Origin: Sarcophilus harrisii | Taxonomy: Eukaryota; Chordata; Mammalia; Dasyuromorphia; Dasyuridae | Length of the DNA stretch: 64,000 nucleotides | Assembly: GCF_902635505.1 (NCBI RefSeq) | Contig: NC_045430.1 | Span: 110,101,925 to 110,165,924 of the forward strand | Reading direction: 5' to 3' | Shown here: one piece after another, positions 33,901 through 46,284 of the stretch | How positions within the stretch are numbered: position 1 is the stretch's first letter | Layout: each line of letters begins with the position of its first letter | Notes under the pieces: generated by a model | What the model was told of the DNA's origin: nothing | Database searches by the model: none | What the model saw: only the letters and a program-made list of their open reading frames with translations | Translations under genes and position numbers: made by a program

Positions 33901-34490
33901 CCAGTCTGGCAGACATAGGTTGAGTTTAACACCTCAAGCTCTGTACCAAACTTGGCTCCAAATGTATTCATCCATTATGACAATTATAAGAAGCATATTA
34001 TTAATAAATTAGAGGAATAGGAAAAGATATGTATTTCATACCTATGGACTGGGGAAGAATTCATATGCAAACAAGGGATAAAGAATCATAGAAAATTAAT
34101 AGGATACTTTTTATTTAAAAATTTAAAGTTTTTACACAAACAAAATCAAGATATTTAATTTTGAAGGGGAATAGTTAATTTTAAAAATCTTTGAAGCATA
34201 TTTCTTTGCTAAAGGGCTGATATCTAAAATATATTTTAAAAACTGATTCAAATATAAAAAAATAAGAGCCATTTCCTAGTAGATAAATGATCAAAGGACA
34301 TGAATAAAAATTTACAACAAAAGAAATTTAAGCTATTGAAGTCAATAAGAAAAAGTTTCCAAATCAAGAAAATGAAAAGAATGTCAGTGAAGCATTATTT
34401 TCAAATAGACAGAAGTGAACAGAAGGAAGGATATAGAGATGAGCAGGACAACTTTGAAAATATAGCTATAGTAGAAATATCATGAGTTTG
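30930..34490 (+). mobile_element. Old sense L1, 5' UTR and ORF2 segments
   Basis: From about 31380 it follows marsupial L1 ORF2: endonuclease text (AATAGGATGAACTCTCCCAT, ATCTTGATCTCAGATCAAG), then linker (AATCATAGACACAATCAATA, AGAAAAAGAACAAATT). The segment before the reverse transcriptase follows (CAAATGTATGCCAATAAATA, GAAATTGAAGAAGCTATTAA). The centre of the reverse transcriptase is missing; the C-terminal part and end resume at about 33330-34490. It has many stops in every frame and a 300-bp insertion at about 32368. It is one of few plus-strand L1s here. Confidence 0.75.
32355..32683. mobile_element. About 300-bp insertion in the L1, possibly a solo LTR fossil
   Basis: L1 text stops after AAGTAAATATTAA and resumes after a second AAGTAAATATTAA. 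Between them is unrelated, GC-richer sequence with an AATAAA and a tandem 19-bp repeat ending in TCAGAATTAGATCCC. Composition and poly(A) signal recall an LTR, but the ends are not clean TG...CA and a 13-bp duplication is long for one. Family unknown. Confidence 0.45.
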
Positions 34491-34689
34491 GAAATTGAGT
34501 TTCAGGGACCAGTTTCCTAGAAGATGGTGAGTTCCAAAATGGTACCATTATACAGAGGTGAAGCAGCTCTTTCACCAAGAGTATGCTATAGATGAAAGAA
34601 CTAAGAAAGCCTGAGTCATTTCCTAGTTGTCCAGGAGATTTGATTTTGTAAATTGCTTAGACAATGCAGGTCTGAGATGAAGAGATTAT

Positions 34690-35030
34690 TTCAGCATTAC
34701 CCCAAAGTTGTCTTTATTTTCAGAAGAAATCACCATCTCTCTGTCAGATACTATGCTTTTTCTTAGTTCCCTAGAGAAATGTTTGGTCATTGCATTGCTC
34801 AGAGTTCTGGTCTTTAAAAATTGTTTTTCTTTACAATGCTGCTGTATTTGTATAAATTATTCTTCTGGTTCTTCTAACGACTCAATCATTTCATTCTACT
34901 CAGGTCTCTGAAATAGTCTCCATAATTTCTTATGAACAGTATTATTCCATTACGTTATTACCTCATTACATTCCATTACCACAATATATTTAGTCATCCC
35001 CTTTAGATTCTAGGTTTTTGGCTTTCTTTT
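34690..35030 (-). mobile_element. Old L1 3' fragment
   Basis: AGTATTATTCCATTACG, then TACCACAATATATTTAGTCA, is the minus-strand ORF2-end region. It is decayed. Positions 35030-35610 are T-rich and unassigned. Confidence 0.55.
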
Positions 35031-35614
35031 TTTTAACCTTTTAATTCCATTTTCAAAATCAAGAAGTTTGTTTTGATTGTGGCTATTTCTTTCTTGGTAT
35101 TATTCTTTTTGTGAATCATCCCCCTACCATCTCAATGTCCCTACATTGATGCTTGTTTCCCTGATGAATCTGATATATTCTATGCCAAAATCTCTTTTTG
35201 TGTACATCTATTCAAATTTACTTTTATTTAGATAAGAGTGAGGTTTGTTTGATGTCTATTAGGCTCACTTCAATCCTTCCTTGACTTTTTTTACTCTCTT
35301 TTATTTACCCCAGCTATGATAAATAATTCCATCCCTTCTTTCTTCTTTTTATTAATACATTACTATTATCTTTTCTTTTCTTTATCTTCTCAAAAACCTC
35401 AGAACTGAACTAAACCCAGCTTTAGAACCCGTGCTTTTTTTTTTTTTTTTTTTTTTAAACTCCAACAATGCTCTTGGGAAACATTAAGATTTTGAAGAGA
35501 TTCTTATTTTTTCTATGTACTATTCTATCATCAAATCCCTTTTAATTACTCAAATAAACTTCTCTTTCTGAGATTCTTGCATTTCAAAGTTCCTATTTAA
35601 CTTCTATCTTTTCT

Positions 35615-36450
35615 TCTTTCTTTCTTTTTTAAAATAGTATTTTATTTTTTCCCAATTATATGTCAAGACAATTTTTAGAATTCATTTTTATAAGATTTTG
35701 AATTCCAAATTTTTCTCTTTCTCTTTTCTTTCTAAAATGGTAGGCAATTTGAAATAGGTTATGTAAGTGCTATCACATAAAACATATTACAATATGAGTC
35801 ACTGTTGTGAAAGAAGAAACAGATCAGAAGCAAAAAAAAAAAAAAAAAAGAAAAAGAATGAAGTGAAAAAATATGTTTTGATCTGTATTCAGAGCCATCT
35901 GTTCTTTATTTGGATCTGGAGAGCATTTTCCTTCATGAGTCCTATGTACTTTTGAATCAGTATTGGGAGAAGAGCTGAATCATTCATAGTTAGTCACCAT
36001 GCAATGTTGCTGATACTGTTTACAATGTTTTCCTGGTTCTGCTCATTTTATTCTGTATCGGTTCATATAAATCTTTCCAGGTTTTTCTGAAAACTGCTTG
36101 TTCATTGTTTCTTATTGCACAATAGTGTTCCATTCCATTCATATACCACAGTTTGGTCAGCCATTCCCTAATTGAAGGGTATTCTTTAATATCCAATATG
36201 TTGCCATAATAGAAAGGGCTGCTATAAAACTGCATGTTTTTGAACATGTATATCTTTTTCCTTTTTTTAAAATGATCTCTTTGAAATACAAAACTAGCAA
36301 TAGTATTGTTGGATAAAAGTATGTGCACAGTTTTAAAACTCTTTGGGAATAGTTCCAAATTGCTCTCCAGAACAGTTGGATCAATTTACAATTCCACCAG
36401 CAGTTTAGTTCTGGTCTTATCAGAAATACTTGAAAAACCTCTATTCTATT
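35615..36450 (-). mobile_element. Old L1 3' part
   Basis: TTTTATTTTTTCCCAATTAT ... CATATACCACAGTTTGGTCA ... TTGCTCTCCAGAACAGTTGG is 3' UTR and ORF2 end on the minus strand, of a different 3' UTR type from the young copies. Confidence 0.75.
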
Positions 36451-36764
36451 AAAGAGTAATTTCCTTTCTTTGTAGTATTATGGTCAGCTTTGCAGGGTAA
36501 ATTATTCTTTGTTCTAAGTCCATATCTTTTGCCATTGGACTTCAAAGCTTTCCTCTTGTTAATATTAGAAGCTGCCAACTCTCTTGTGTTATACTCATTT
36601 TTTTCTTTGGTTCCTGAACTCCTTCCTATATATATAGGAGGTGTTCAGGGAAAACTAGAATCTATGGTTTGAGAGCTTGCCAAGTCCTTCTCAAGGCTGC
36701 TCATATACCTTTGGTGTCCACTTTCACCCAACTCTCACCTTTTTTCAATAAGCTGTCGCATGTG

Positions 36765-37128
36765 GAAGTTGAGGGTAATTGACAGGTAATAAGCCCATTG
36801 TGACTTAGGAGAAGGCTATCCCAAGCATATGAAAACTTCCCCAGGTGAAATGAGCTGATGAGAATAATTTGTTCCAATGGCTTTGAAGGAAGTGCCATGA
36901 AGGCTTAGGGCCTGGTCAAAAACTAACGATGCTAAGGTCATTCTTTGTATCTGGGGTCCTTGTCGGCTATCTTGAGTTTTGTTTTGCCACTGGACACTGG
37001 ACAATGTCTTTGGAAGATAGGGTGAGACGAATGATTTTGTGCAGCTTTGCCTCACTTAAATACAATTCACATGCAAGTTAAGACATTACCCTGTGATGTC
37101 ATTGGTCCTCTTCAAAAAATGAAGGACA
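36765..37128 (+). repeat. Unnamed interspersed repeat, copy 2
   Basis: Same family as 19985-20325: TAATTTGTTCCAATGGC, TTAAGACATTACCCTGTGAT and AATGAAGGACAAACA. It lies inside L1 ORF1 sequence, so it moved in after that L1. Confidence 0.55.
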
Positions 37129-37866
37129 AACATCCACAGATGCTGGCAGTATTTTTTTTTTTGGATGTGAAAGCTCTGACATTCCAAGGACTTCTTTTTA
37201 GTTTTCTTTTGTTGGGGAAATCTTTCTATCTTCTTGTCCTTTGATTCCAATAAATTAGGGTAGTTTTCATTTATGATTTCTTGAAATAATGTCTAGATTT
37301 TTAAAATATCATAGTTTTCAGGGAACCCAGTGATTTTTTAAAATCTCTTTTTGAGTTGGTTTCCAAGTTAGTTTTTTTTTATTAGATATCTTACATTTTC
37401 TTCCATTTTTTTTCAATTTGTCAATTTTGTGTTAATATTTCTTATTGCTTTGTGGAGTAATTGATTTCCTTTTGGTCTAGTCTATTTTTCAGGGAGTCTG
37501 CTACTTGGGTTAGATTTATTACTTTCTCTTCTAAATTATTCATTCTATTTCTATTTCCCTTTTCCAGAGCTTTTATTTCATTTTCATATTATGCTTCATT
37601 TATACTAAATACATATGTAGTCCTTATGGAAAAATCTTTTTCCTTTGAGTCTTAACTTGAAAGTTATTCTTCTTTTCTCTTTGGATCTCTAGATTTTCAA
37701 CATTTTTAGAAGTTGGTTGATATGTTCTTTGACTTGCTCATCTTCTCAGATTTAGTTTGTGACCTGAAGTTTTGTGCTAGGGCTAGGATTTACCCTCTGC
37801 TGGTTGTACTTTTAGGTGAAGTGGTGAGCACCGCTTGGTCTTACCCTGGGATTAAATTTCAGGTAC

Positions 37867-40103
37867 TTACTGGAGTAGGTTTTTTTTTTTTTTTTTTTGA
37901 ATTCCACATAATTCTTTTTTTAAAAAAATTATTATGGCCTTTTATTTAACACGTTATATACATGGGTAATTTTACAGCATTGACAATTGCCAAACCTTTT
38001 GTTCCAATTTTTCCCCTTCTTTCCCCTATTCCCTCCCCCCGATGGCAGGTTGACCAATACATGTTAAGTATGTTAAACTATATATGTCCTAACAGTTATT
38101 TTGCTGTACAAAAAGAATCAGAGTTTGAAATAGTGTATAATTAGCCTGTGAAGGAAATCAAAAATGCAGGCGGACAAAAATAGAGGGATTGGGAATTCTA
38201 TGTAATGGTTCATAGTAGCTGGTTCAATTCATTACTGCTTTTTTGGAGCTGATTTGGTTCATCTCATTGTTGAAGAGGGCCACATCCACCAGAATTGATC
38301 ATCATATAGTATTGTTGTTGAAGTATATAATGATCTCCTGATCCTGCTCATTTCACTCAGCATCAGTTCGTGTAAGTCTCTCCAGGCCTTTCTGAAATCC
38401 TCCTGCTGGTCATTTCTTACTGAACAATAATATTCCATAACATTCATATACCACAATTTATTCAGCCATTCTCCAATTCATAGGCATCCACTCAGTTTCC
38501 AGTTTCTGGCCACTACAAAGAGACCTGCCACAAATATTCATGCACATATAAGTAAGTCCCTTTCTCTTCTTTATGATCTCTTTGGGATATAAGCCCAGTA
38601 GTAACACTGCTGGATTAAAGGGTATGCACAGTTTGATAACTTTTTGAGCATAGTTCCAAATTGCTCTCCAGAATGACTGGATGTGTTCACAGTTCCAACC
38701 AACAATGTATTAGTGTCCCTGTTTTCCCACATCCCCTCCAACATTCTGCATTATATTTCCCTGTCATTCTAGCCAATCTGACAGGTGTGAGGTGATATCT
38801 CAGAGTTGTCTTACTTTGCATTTCTCTGATTAATAATGACTTGGAGCATCTTTTCATATTCATCTGAGAATTGTCTGTTCATATCCTTTGACCATTTATC
38901 AATTGGAGAATGGCTTGATTTCTTATAAATTAGAGTCAATTCTCTATATACTTTGGAAATGAGGCCTTTATCAGAACCTGTGACTATAAAAATGTTTTCC
39001 CAGTTTATTATTTCCCTTCTAATCTTGTCTGCATTAGTTTTGTTTGTACAAAAACTTTTCAATTTGATATAATCAAAATTTTATATTTTGTAATCAATAA
39101 TGATCTCTAGTTCTTCTTTGGTCATAAATTCCATCCTCTTCCACAGTCTGAGAGGTAAACTATCCTATGCTTGTCCAATTTATTTATAATCTCATTCTTT
39201 ATGCCTAGGTCCTGAACCCATTTTGACCTTATCTTGGTGTACGGTGTTAAGTGTGGGTCAATGCTTAGTTTCTACCATACTAATTTCCAATTTTCCCAGT
39301 AATTTTTGTCAAATAGTGAGTTCTTATCCCAAAAACTGGGGTCTTTGGGTTTGTCAGACACTAGATTATTAAAGTTATTGGCTGTTTTGTCCTTTGAACC
39401 TAACCTATTCCATTGATCAACTAGTCTATTTCTTAGCCAATACCAAATGGTTTTGGTAACTGCTGCTTTATGATATAATTTAGATCTGGTATAGCTAGGT
39501 CACCTTCATTTGATTTTTTTTTCATTAATTCCCTTGAAATTCTTGACCTTTTGTTTTTCCATATGAACTTTGTTGTTATTTTTTCTAGGTCATTAAAATA
39601 GTTTTTTGGGAATCTAATTGGTGTAGTGCTAAATAAATAGATTAGTTTAGGTAGTATTGTCATCTTTATTATATTTGCTCGCCCTATCCAAGAGCATATA
39701 ATATTTTTCCAGTTGGTTAGATCAACTTGTGTGGAAAGTGTTTTGTACTTTTGCTCATAAAGTTTCTGATTTTCCCTTGGCAGATAGATTCCTAAATATT
39801 TTATACTATCAGTAATTACTTTAAATGGAATTTCTCTTTGTAACTCTAACTGTTGGATTTTATTGGTGATATATAAAAGTGCTGATGACTTATGTGGGTT
39901 TATTTTGTATACTGCAACTTTGCTAAAGGTGTGGATTATTTCTAATAATTTTTTAGTAGAATCTCTGGGGTTCTCTAAGTATACCATCATATCATCAGCA
40001 AAGAATGATAATTTGGTTTCCTCATTGCCTACTCTAATTCCTCTAATCTCTTTCTCAACTCTTATTGCCAAAGCTAGCATTTCTAATACAATTACTGGAG
40101 TAG
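37867..40103 (-). mobile_element. L1, 5'-truncated, with reverse-transcriptase part and target duplication
   Basis: TTACTGGAGTAG at 37867-37878 and 40092-40103 bounds about 2.2 kb. From right to left it holds ORF2 from the reverse-transcriptase palm (open for 215 codons at 39433-40080, with FADDM as the catalytic YADD-type motif), the C-terminal part in other frames, and a 3' UTR ending in poly-T at 37880-37898. Frame breaks and stops make it dead, and no endonuclease is present. It is the youngest long L1 here, judging by frame preservation. Confidence 0.92.
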
Positions 40104-40199
40104 TTTTGCAACATTAGATGGATCAGTTCTGTTCTCATCCTGGCCATCTTCACAGTCCTCATTCTGTTAGGTACTTACAGTGCTTCATTTCTAAGCTAC

Positions 40200-41480
40200 C
40201 ATCTACTAGAGGTAGATATTTTTGTGGTCCTTTATAGAGTTTTGAAAATCTGCTTTGTTTCATTTCTATTTTTTTTATTTCTATCTTATAGATTTGGTGT
40301 GAGGCTAAAATCTTATAATTTATGTAAATGCTTAGAAGACTGGATTTTATATAATAATGTAATAATATTTCATTACATTCAATAACTTTTCTCCATTTGA
40401 GGACACTCACTTTATTTTCAGTTTTTCCCTACCAAAAGCATTGCTATAAATATATATTTTTTAAATAAATATTTTAATATATATGGGATCTTTTTGTTTT
40501 TGCCCTTCTGCCAAAACTTCCAAGTATTGTGAGATTCTGATAATACTAAGTCAGCAGATGTACATTTGTCTAAAAATATACATCTTCTCCCCTCTCCCCA
40601 GTTAATCAGATCTTCTCTTTTAACAAAGATTAAAAAACAAAATAAGAAATAGTTGGCTTTAGTTAAGCCAATCAACATGTTACATCCTATATTGGCAGAC
40701 TCCACTCATCAACGGAAAGAGGAAGATGTATCTTCTCACTTCTTCCAGGCCAAATTTGGTCATTATATATTTTAAATATTTAGTTTCATTTGATATTAGC
40801 TATCTAGCTAGATGATAGAATAATTTAAAAATATATCACTTATGTGTTAGGCTTAGTATTAAGCATTAGGGATACAAATACAAGTAAGAATGATATTCTT
40901 TCTCCTTAAGGAAATTATATTCTAATGGATGAAATAGCACAAAAAAGAGATATTGGAAAGGGGGAACACTTGTAGCACCTTGGTGAACTAATGGTGTTTA
41001 ATAGATTGAAGTCTGGATCCCTAGCAAGAAAGAGTGAAAACTCAGGGACTTTGAGCACACAATGCAAATTTTTAATGGTAAGAAGAGAATGATGGTTTTA
41101 GGGTAGAAGGTATGATAACCTCAACTAGAAGATGGAGCAAAGCTTTATAGTTCTTGATTCCTTTTACATCATTGTATTTATTATGTACAACATTTTCCTA
41201 ATTCTACTAATTTTACTGTGTATCAGCTTGTATAAATGTTTCCATGTTTCTCTGAATTTCTTATATTTTGTATTCCTTTTTAACTCCATAATATTGCATT
41301 ACATTCAAAAGCTATTCTCTATTTTCTGCACACTAATTTTATTTCCAGATGTTGATGTTTTGGGTTTTTTTTTTTGCTACCACAAAAGTATTTTTATAAA
41401 TATTTTGTTGTATATGAGACCTTTCTTTTTTTATCCTTTGATCAAAGCTCCCAGATATTTTAAAAACTTAAATTTCTATA
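40200..41480 (-). mobile_element. Decayed L1 3' fragments
   Basis: Two minus-strand pieces, about 40250-40500 and 41125-41470. Both have a CATTACATTCAA-type ORF2-end motif and the TGCTACCAC or CTACCAAAAGCATTGCTAT segment. Between them lies unassigned sequence with an old retroelement-like stretch near 40850. Confidence 0.5.
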
Positions 41481-41606
41481 TATGTTATTGTTATAATAGT
41501 TCATAAATATATCCTCAGATGCAATGCAGAGTTCCAAACACAGTCAATTTATTGACAAAACACTAATTTGCCAAAAAAAAAAAAACCCTTGTTCTTAGCC
41601 CCTACA

Positions 41607-42955
41607 GAGAAGCTAAATTTTATTTTATTTTATTATTATTATTATTATTTTTATTAAATAACTTTTTATTGACAGAACCCATGCCAGGGTAATTTTTTAC
41701 AACATTATCCCTTGCACTCACTTCTGTTCCGATTTTCCCCCTCCCTCCCTCCACCCTCTCCCCCAGATGGCAAGCAGTCCTATACATGTTAAATAGATTA
41801 CAGTAGATCTTGGATACAATATATGTGTGCAGAACGGAACAATTTTCTTGTTGCTCAGGGAGAATTGGATTTAGAAGGTATAAATAACCTGGGAAGAAGA
41901 ACAAAAATGCAAGCAGTTTACATTCATTTCCTAGTGTCCTTTCTTTGGGTGTAGCTGCTTCTGTCCATCCTTGATCAATTGAAACTAAGTTAGATCTTGT
42001 CTTTGTTGAAGAAATCTACTTCCATCAGAATACATCCTCATACAGTATCGTTGTTGAGGTATATAATTATTTCCTGGTTCTGCTCATTTCGCTCAGCATC
42101 AGTTCATGTAGGTCTCGCCAATCCTCTCTGTATTCATCCTGCTGGTCATTTCTTTTTTTCTTTTTTTTTTTTTTTAATTTAATAGCCTTTTATTTACAGG
42201 ATATAAACATGGGTAACTTTACAGCATTAACAATTGCCAAACCTCTTGTTCCAATTTTTCACCTCTTACCCCCCAACCCCTCCCTAGATGGCAGGATGAC
42301 CAGTAGATGTTAAATATATTAAAATATAAATTAGATACACAATAAGTATACCCGATCAAAACGTTATTTTGCTGTAGAAAAAGCAGACTCTGAAATATTG
42401 TACAATTAGCTTGTGAAGGAAATAAAAAATGCAGGTGTGCATAAATATAGGGATTGGGAATTCAATGTAATGGTTTTTAGTCATCTCCCAGAGTTCTTTT
42501 TCTGGGCATAGCTAGTTCAGTTCATTACTGCTCCATTAGAAATGATTTGGTTGACCTTGTTGCTGAGGATGGCCTGATCCATCAGAACTGGTCATTTGTT
42601 GAAGTATATAATGATCTCCTGGTCCTGCTCATTTCACTCAGCATCAGTTCATGTAAGTCTCTCCAGGCCTTTCTGAAATTATCCTGTTGGTCATTTCTTA
42701 CAGAACAGTAATATTCCATAATTTTCATATACCACAATTTATTCAACCATTCTCCAACTGATGGACATCCACTCAGTTTCCAGTTTTTAGCCACTACAAA
42801 CAGGGCTGCCACAAACATTTTGGCACATACAGGTCCCTTTCCCTTTTTTAGTATCTCTTTGGGGTATAAGCCCAGTAGAGACACTGCTGGATCAAAGGGT
42901 ATGCACAGTTTGATAACTTTTGGGGCATAGTTCCAAATTGAGAAGCTAAATTTTA
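41607..42955 (-). mobile_element. Two L1 3' ends in tandem within one target duplication
   Basis: GAGAAGCTAAATTTTA occurs at 41607-41622 and again at 42940-42955. Between them lie two minus-strand L1 3' ends of different 3' UTR types: one at 41623-42150 (ACTTTTTATTGACAGAACCC type), one at about 42151-42939 (poly-T, then TAGCCTTTTATTTACAGG type). No duplication is seen at the inner junction. Both are non-coding ORF2-end and 3' UTR sequence. Confidence 0.85.
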
Positions 42956-43190
42956 AATGAGGACAGCTCTCTATTATAGACCAAAGGGGAAATATCCAGA
43001 ATAGTAAACAGCATTAAAATTCACATTTCTTGCTGCTGCTGTTGCTGCTGCTGAATACTTGGAGACATCAGCCTGGGCCCAAAATGTATCCTTTGGTCCC
43101 AGAAAATCTCTCATTCTCAGAAATCCAAATAAAATATTAAAAATTCTCGAATCTCTATCTTGCCTCAGTTTTTCCACCATTAAAGTAGAA
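42956..43190 (+). mobile_element. Endogenous retrovirus LTR fragment (3' part)
   Basis: CCAAATAAAATATTAAAAAT and CTCTATCTTGCCTCAG are shared with the LTR at 55690-56279, so this is a partial copy of the same LTR family. A GCTGCTGCTGTTGCTGCTGC run lies within it. Positions 43190-43800 hold nothing I recognise. Confidence 0.65.
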
Positions 43191-43799
43191 GGATATTTGT
43201 AACACCACCCTTCTCAGAGAAGATGTCTCCCAACAGGTAGAAGAATGCTAATTTTCTTAGAAGATAGGGATCTTATGTTCAGAGCTGAGATAAAATGTTA
43301 CAGTGCTGATTTAGCAAGTCCACAAACTGCTTTCAGTGTTTTGAAATTTAAGTATCGTCTTCCTAAGAGAATATAATAGTAGTTTTCAATGATAGTGTCC
43401 TGCTTTGAGACTGTTAGTTATGAACTTCTTGTGATAAATACTTTGTTTGTATGGAGGAAATATAATTGATGTATATATTGTACATAGAATCGCTTTCTAT
43501 TTTGTCTTTTGGGGAGATCCTACCATGAGTCAATTCTGAACTTTAAGAAATTTTGTTTGGGGCTCTAGAGTAGGGACAAAAAAGGACCCCTTTTTTTAGA
43601 TGCCAGATATCCCCAGGATTGAATTTAGGACAGGACAAATACCCAATTTTACACTGGCCCCCATCTTTATACTTAGGATATAAATAAAGTGTGGGGATTT
43701 ATGGCTCAGAGGGTAATGCCTAAATCAACTCTAGGCATCAGCATGCACACAGTATGAAGTATTCAAGTGCTTTACTAAGCACCTCATTTGATTAACTGG

Positions 43800-44165
43800 T
43801 AAACAGGAAGCACCTTAGAATAGGGCAACCAAGATGCTAGAGAGACTTAATTTCATATGGAGTTTGGTTGAAATAATAAGGAATATTTAGCTTGGAAAAG
43901 AGGTGTCTATGGAGAAGAGTTGGGGTGGGGAGAGGACACATAATGTTATCTTTAAGTATATGAAGGGCTGTCATGTGGAAAAAGGAATAGACTTGTTCTG
44001 TTTGGTCCTGGAAGACAGAATAAAGGAAAGTGGACAATCGGGAGCAATGGATGAAATTTTCAAAGAGAAACTTTACGCTTGAGATAAGGAAACACTTTCT
44101 AACAAGTAAAGCTTTGTAAAAGTGGAATGGCTGTATTCTTTAATGCAATGCAATTCTTCTTTAAT
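43800..44165 (+). mobile_element. Old CR1/L3-like repeat
   Basis: AAGTATATGAAGGGCTGTCA, GACTTGTTCTGTTTGGTCCT and AAAAGTGGAATGGCTG match a widespread ancient LINE-derived sequence, from memory. Confidence 0.55.
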
Positions 44166-44349
44166 GAAAGAATAAATCTCTCAGTGAATTAGGAAACTTT
44201 ATCATCCTAGAAGACTGAATCAGCCTTGGTACTCACTTCATTACCACTCTCAGTTGAGGGTAGAATCAGAACCTCTAAAACCTCTATTTAAGGAGGAAAT
44301 TCACGACAGGTATCTCTTCATTTCTTACCCAGCTGCACTACTTTGAGAC

Positions 44350-44525
44350 TTTTCCATCATGTCTTTGCACTTCCCACCTTTTAAGCTTTCTTTTGTTTGC
44401 TATGTTCCAGAATTAGATGGTAAGGTCCTTGAGGGCAGGAACTGTCATTAAAAAAAAAAATCTCTAGCATTTAGCATAGTGCCTAGTTCATAGAAGGTAC
44501 TTAATATATGTTTATTGACTACTAA
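44350..44525 (+). mobile_element. L2-type 3' tail
   Basis: AAGGTCCTTGAGGGCAGGAA, then AGCATAGTGCCTAGTTCATA, with an A11 run between. Confidence 0.75.
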
Positions 44526-44689
44526 CTATTTACTGTAGGTCTTTAAACACTTCATGGTTAACAATTTATTGGGTATAGAAGAGAGGCAACTTTGAGGTGA
44601 TCTCTCAGATTCCTTCCAAAACTGAGATTTTATTATTCTAATCACTTTCTTTATATATATCTAAACACTTTCCTTATACTTTCAAAATG

Positions 44690-44930
44690 TTTCCAGAAAG
44701 TTGGACTGTTTCATAGGCCCACCAACAGTCTTATTAGAAATTCCCCAACATTGTTTGTTTTTTCATCTCATAACATTTGTCAATTTGATGAGTATGAGTT
44801 GACATGTTAGAGTTACTATCATTTACATTTTTCTAATTTTACATGATTTTTCAGATGATTATTGATAATCTGATTTTTATCTTTTTGAAAACTATTTATT
44901 CATATGCTTTGATTATTTAATACTGACTCC
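44690..44930 (-). mobile_element. Decayed L1 ORF2-end fragment
   Basis: GGCCCACCAACAGTCTTATT ... TTTGTCAATTTGATGAGTAT ... TTATTCATATGCTTTGAT. Positions 44930-46280 have no assigned content. Confidence 0.6.
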
Positions 44931-46284
44931 AGGAGACCAAATCCTGTGTCTCTGATACTTGCTAATTGGCCAAAATCTAGTACATCATTTCTTCTTCCTT
45001 GGACTGATTGGCCTCCGATGCGTCTTTGAGCTTTAGATCTGGGACCCATATTTTAGGCTTGAATTTTTTTTCTTCTCAATATGTATGATTTTCAAAAGTG
45101 AGAAACTTTTACTCTTAGCTGCTTTCTAAGAGGGTGGTGTGAATAAATATGACTTTACCCAATCAAATTCCAGATTCCCATCCTTCTTGAAATTGGTCAC
45201 ATTTCATTGAGCCCTAGTCATATTACCTCAAGATAACTGAGTCTTCTTTCTATAGGATTAAAAAAGAATATTTAATTTGTCAATTAGTCAGCCAATAAAC
45301 ATTAAGTGTCTACTATAGGCCAGACACTTTGTGAAGCTCTTGTCAATACAGATAAAAAGAAAGAGAATTCTTACTCTCAAGAAGAATATCTCCAAACTAA
45401 TGGGAATAGAAAACACATGAAAGGAAGCTGAAAAGAAGAGGTAAGGGAGGGAGTGGTGAAGGAAATTGGAAGACACAGTATGGGGTTGGCAGGATGGAGA
45501 AATCCAAAAGAATATATCTGGGTGAGAAATGAAAATATGGCTTCTGTGGGTTACCTACTTAAATGGAAGTTTGAGGAAGAATTCTTTAGTTCATCTTCAG
45601 AAGGGTCCTGAGGTAGAGGGTACTGCTGAGATGTGAGTATCAAGGTCAATACCTATTTTGTGGAATGATGAGGTTCCTGGGGACAAGATGGAGAAGTGTA
45701 AAGGAATACAATCAACTAGAAAATGTTTAGATACTGTTGAGTATTTTATTTCTTGGGATAGATTCAGTAACAGTAATATCATGATAGATAATATCCAATA
45801 TTTTGGATATAGAATAGGTATTTCTATTTCTATTTTGAACTGTGACCCTGCAGCCTTTTTTGGACTTGGCTAATACATAACATGGAATGTAACCTGGCAG
45901 TTCTAGGAAATGCTTAATTTGCTTAGCTTCCATGGCAATGCTTCTTTCAAAGTGGCAAAGGAATATAAGTACTAGAGCACAATTCGCAACTGCTGTTTGA
46001 TTTACTCATCCAGTAGGTCAAATTATGAGGTAAATACTTAGAACATCTGAACCTAGGAGCTTGCCTCTTATTCCTCAGCACAGGAGAAGAACCTAGGATA
46101 CAGGAAGAGCTAAAACTGTTAAGAGACTATTTCTGTTTTGTATTCGCATGTGAAAAGAACCTTAAACTATTTATTTCTCACTCTGGGTAACCCATAATTT
46201 TTGAGGTAGTGGATGTAGATTATAATTCATGAAAACTCACATAAAACCCAGAAATAATTTTAGAAAGAAAAGTATTAGGTCATT

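Larger units (their letters stand above)
36450..40200 (-). mobile_element. Old L1 5' part (ORF1 and 5' UTR), interrupted twice
   Basis: Minus-strand ORF1 C-terminal sequence (36450-36670), then an unnamed repeat, ORF1 coiled-coil and start (37240-37740) and 5' UTR (37740-37878). It resumes at 40092 after a younger L1. It parallels the copy at 1-1860 (both hold a GCTTGGTCTT 5' UTR motif). Confidence 0.6.
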
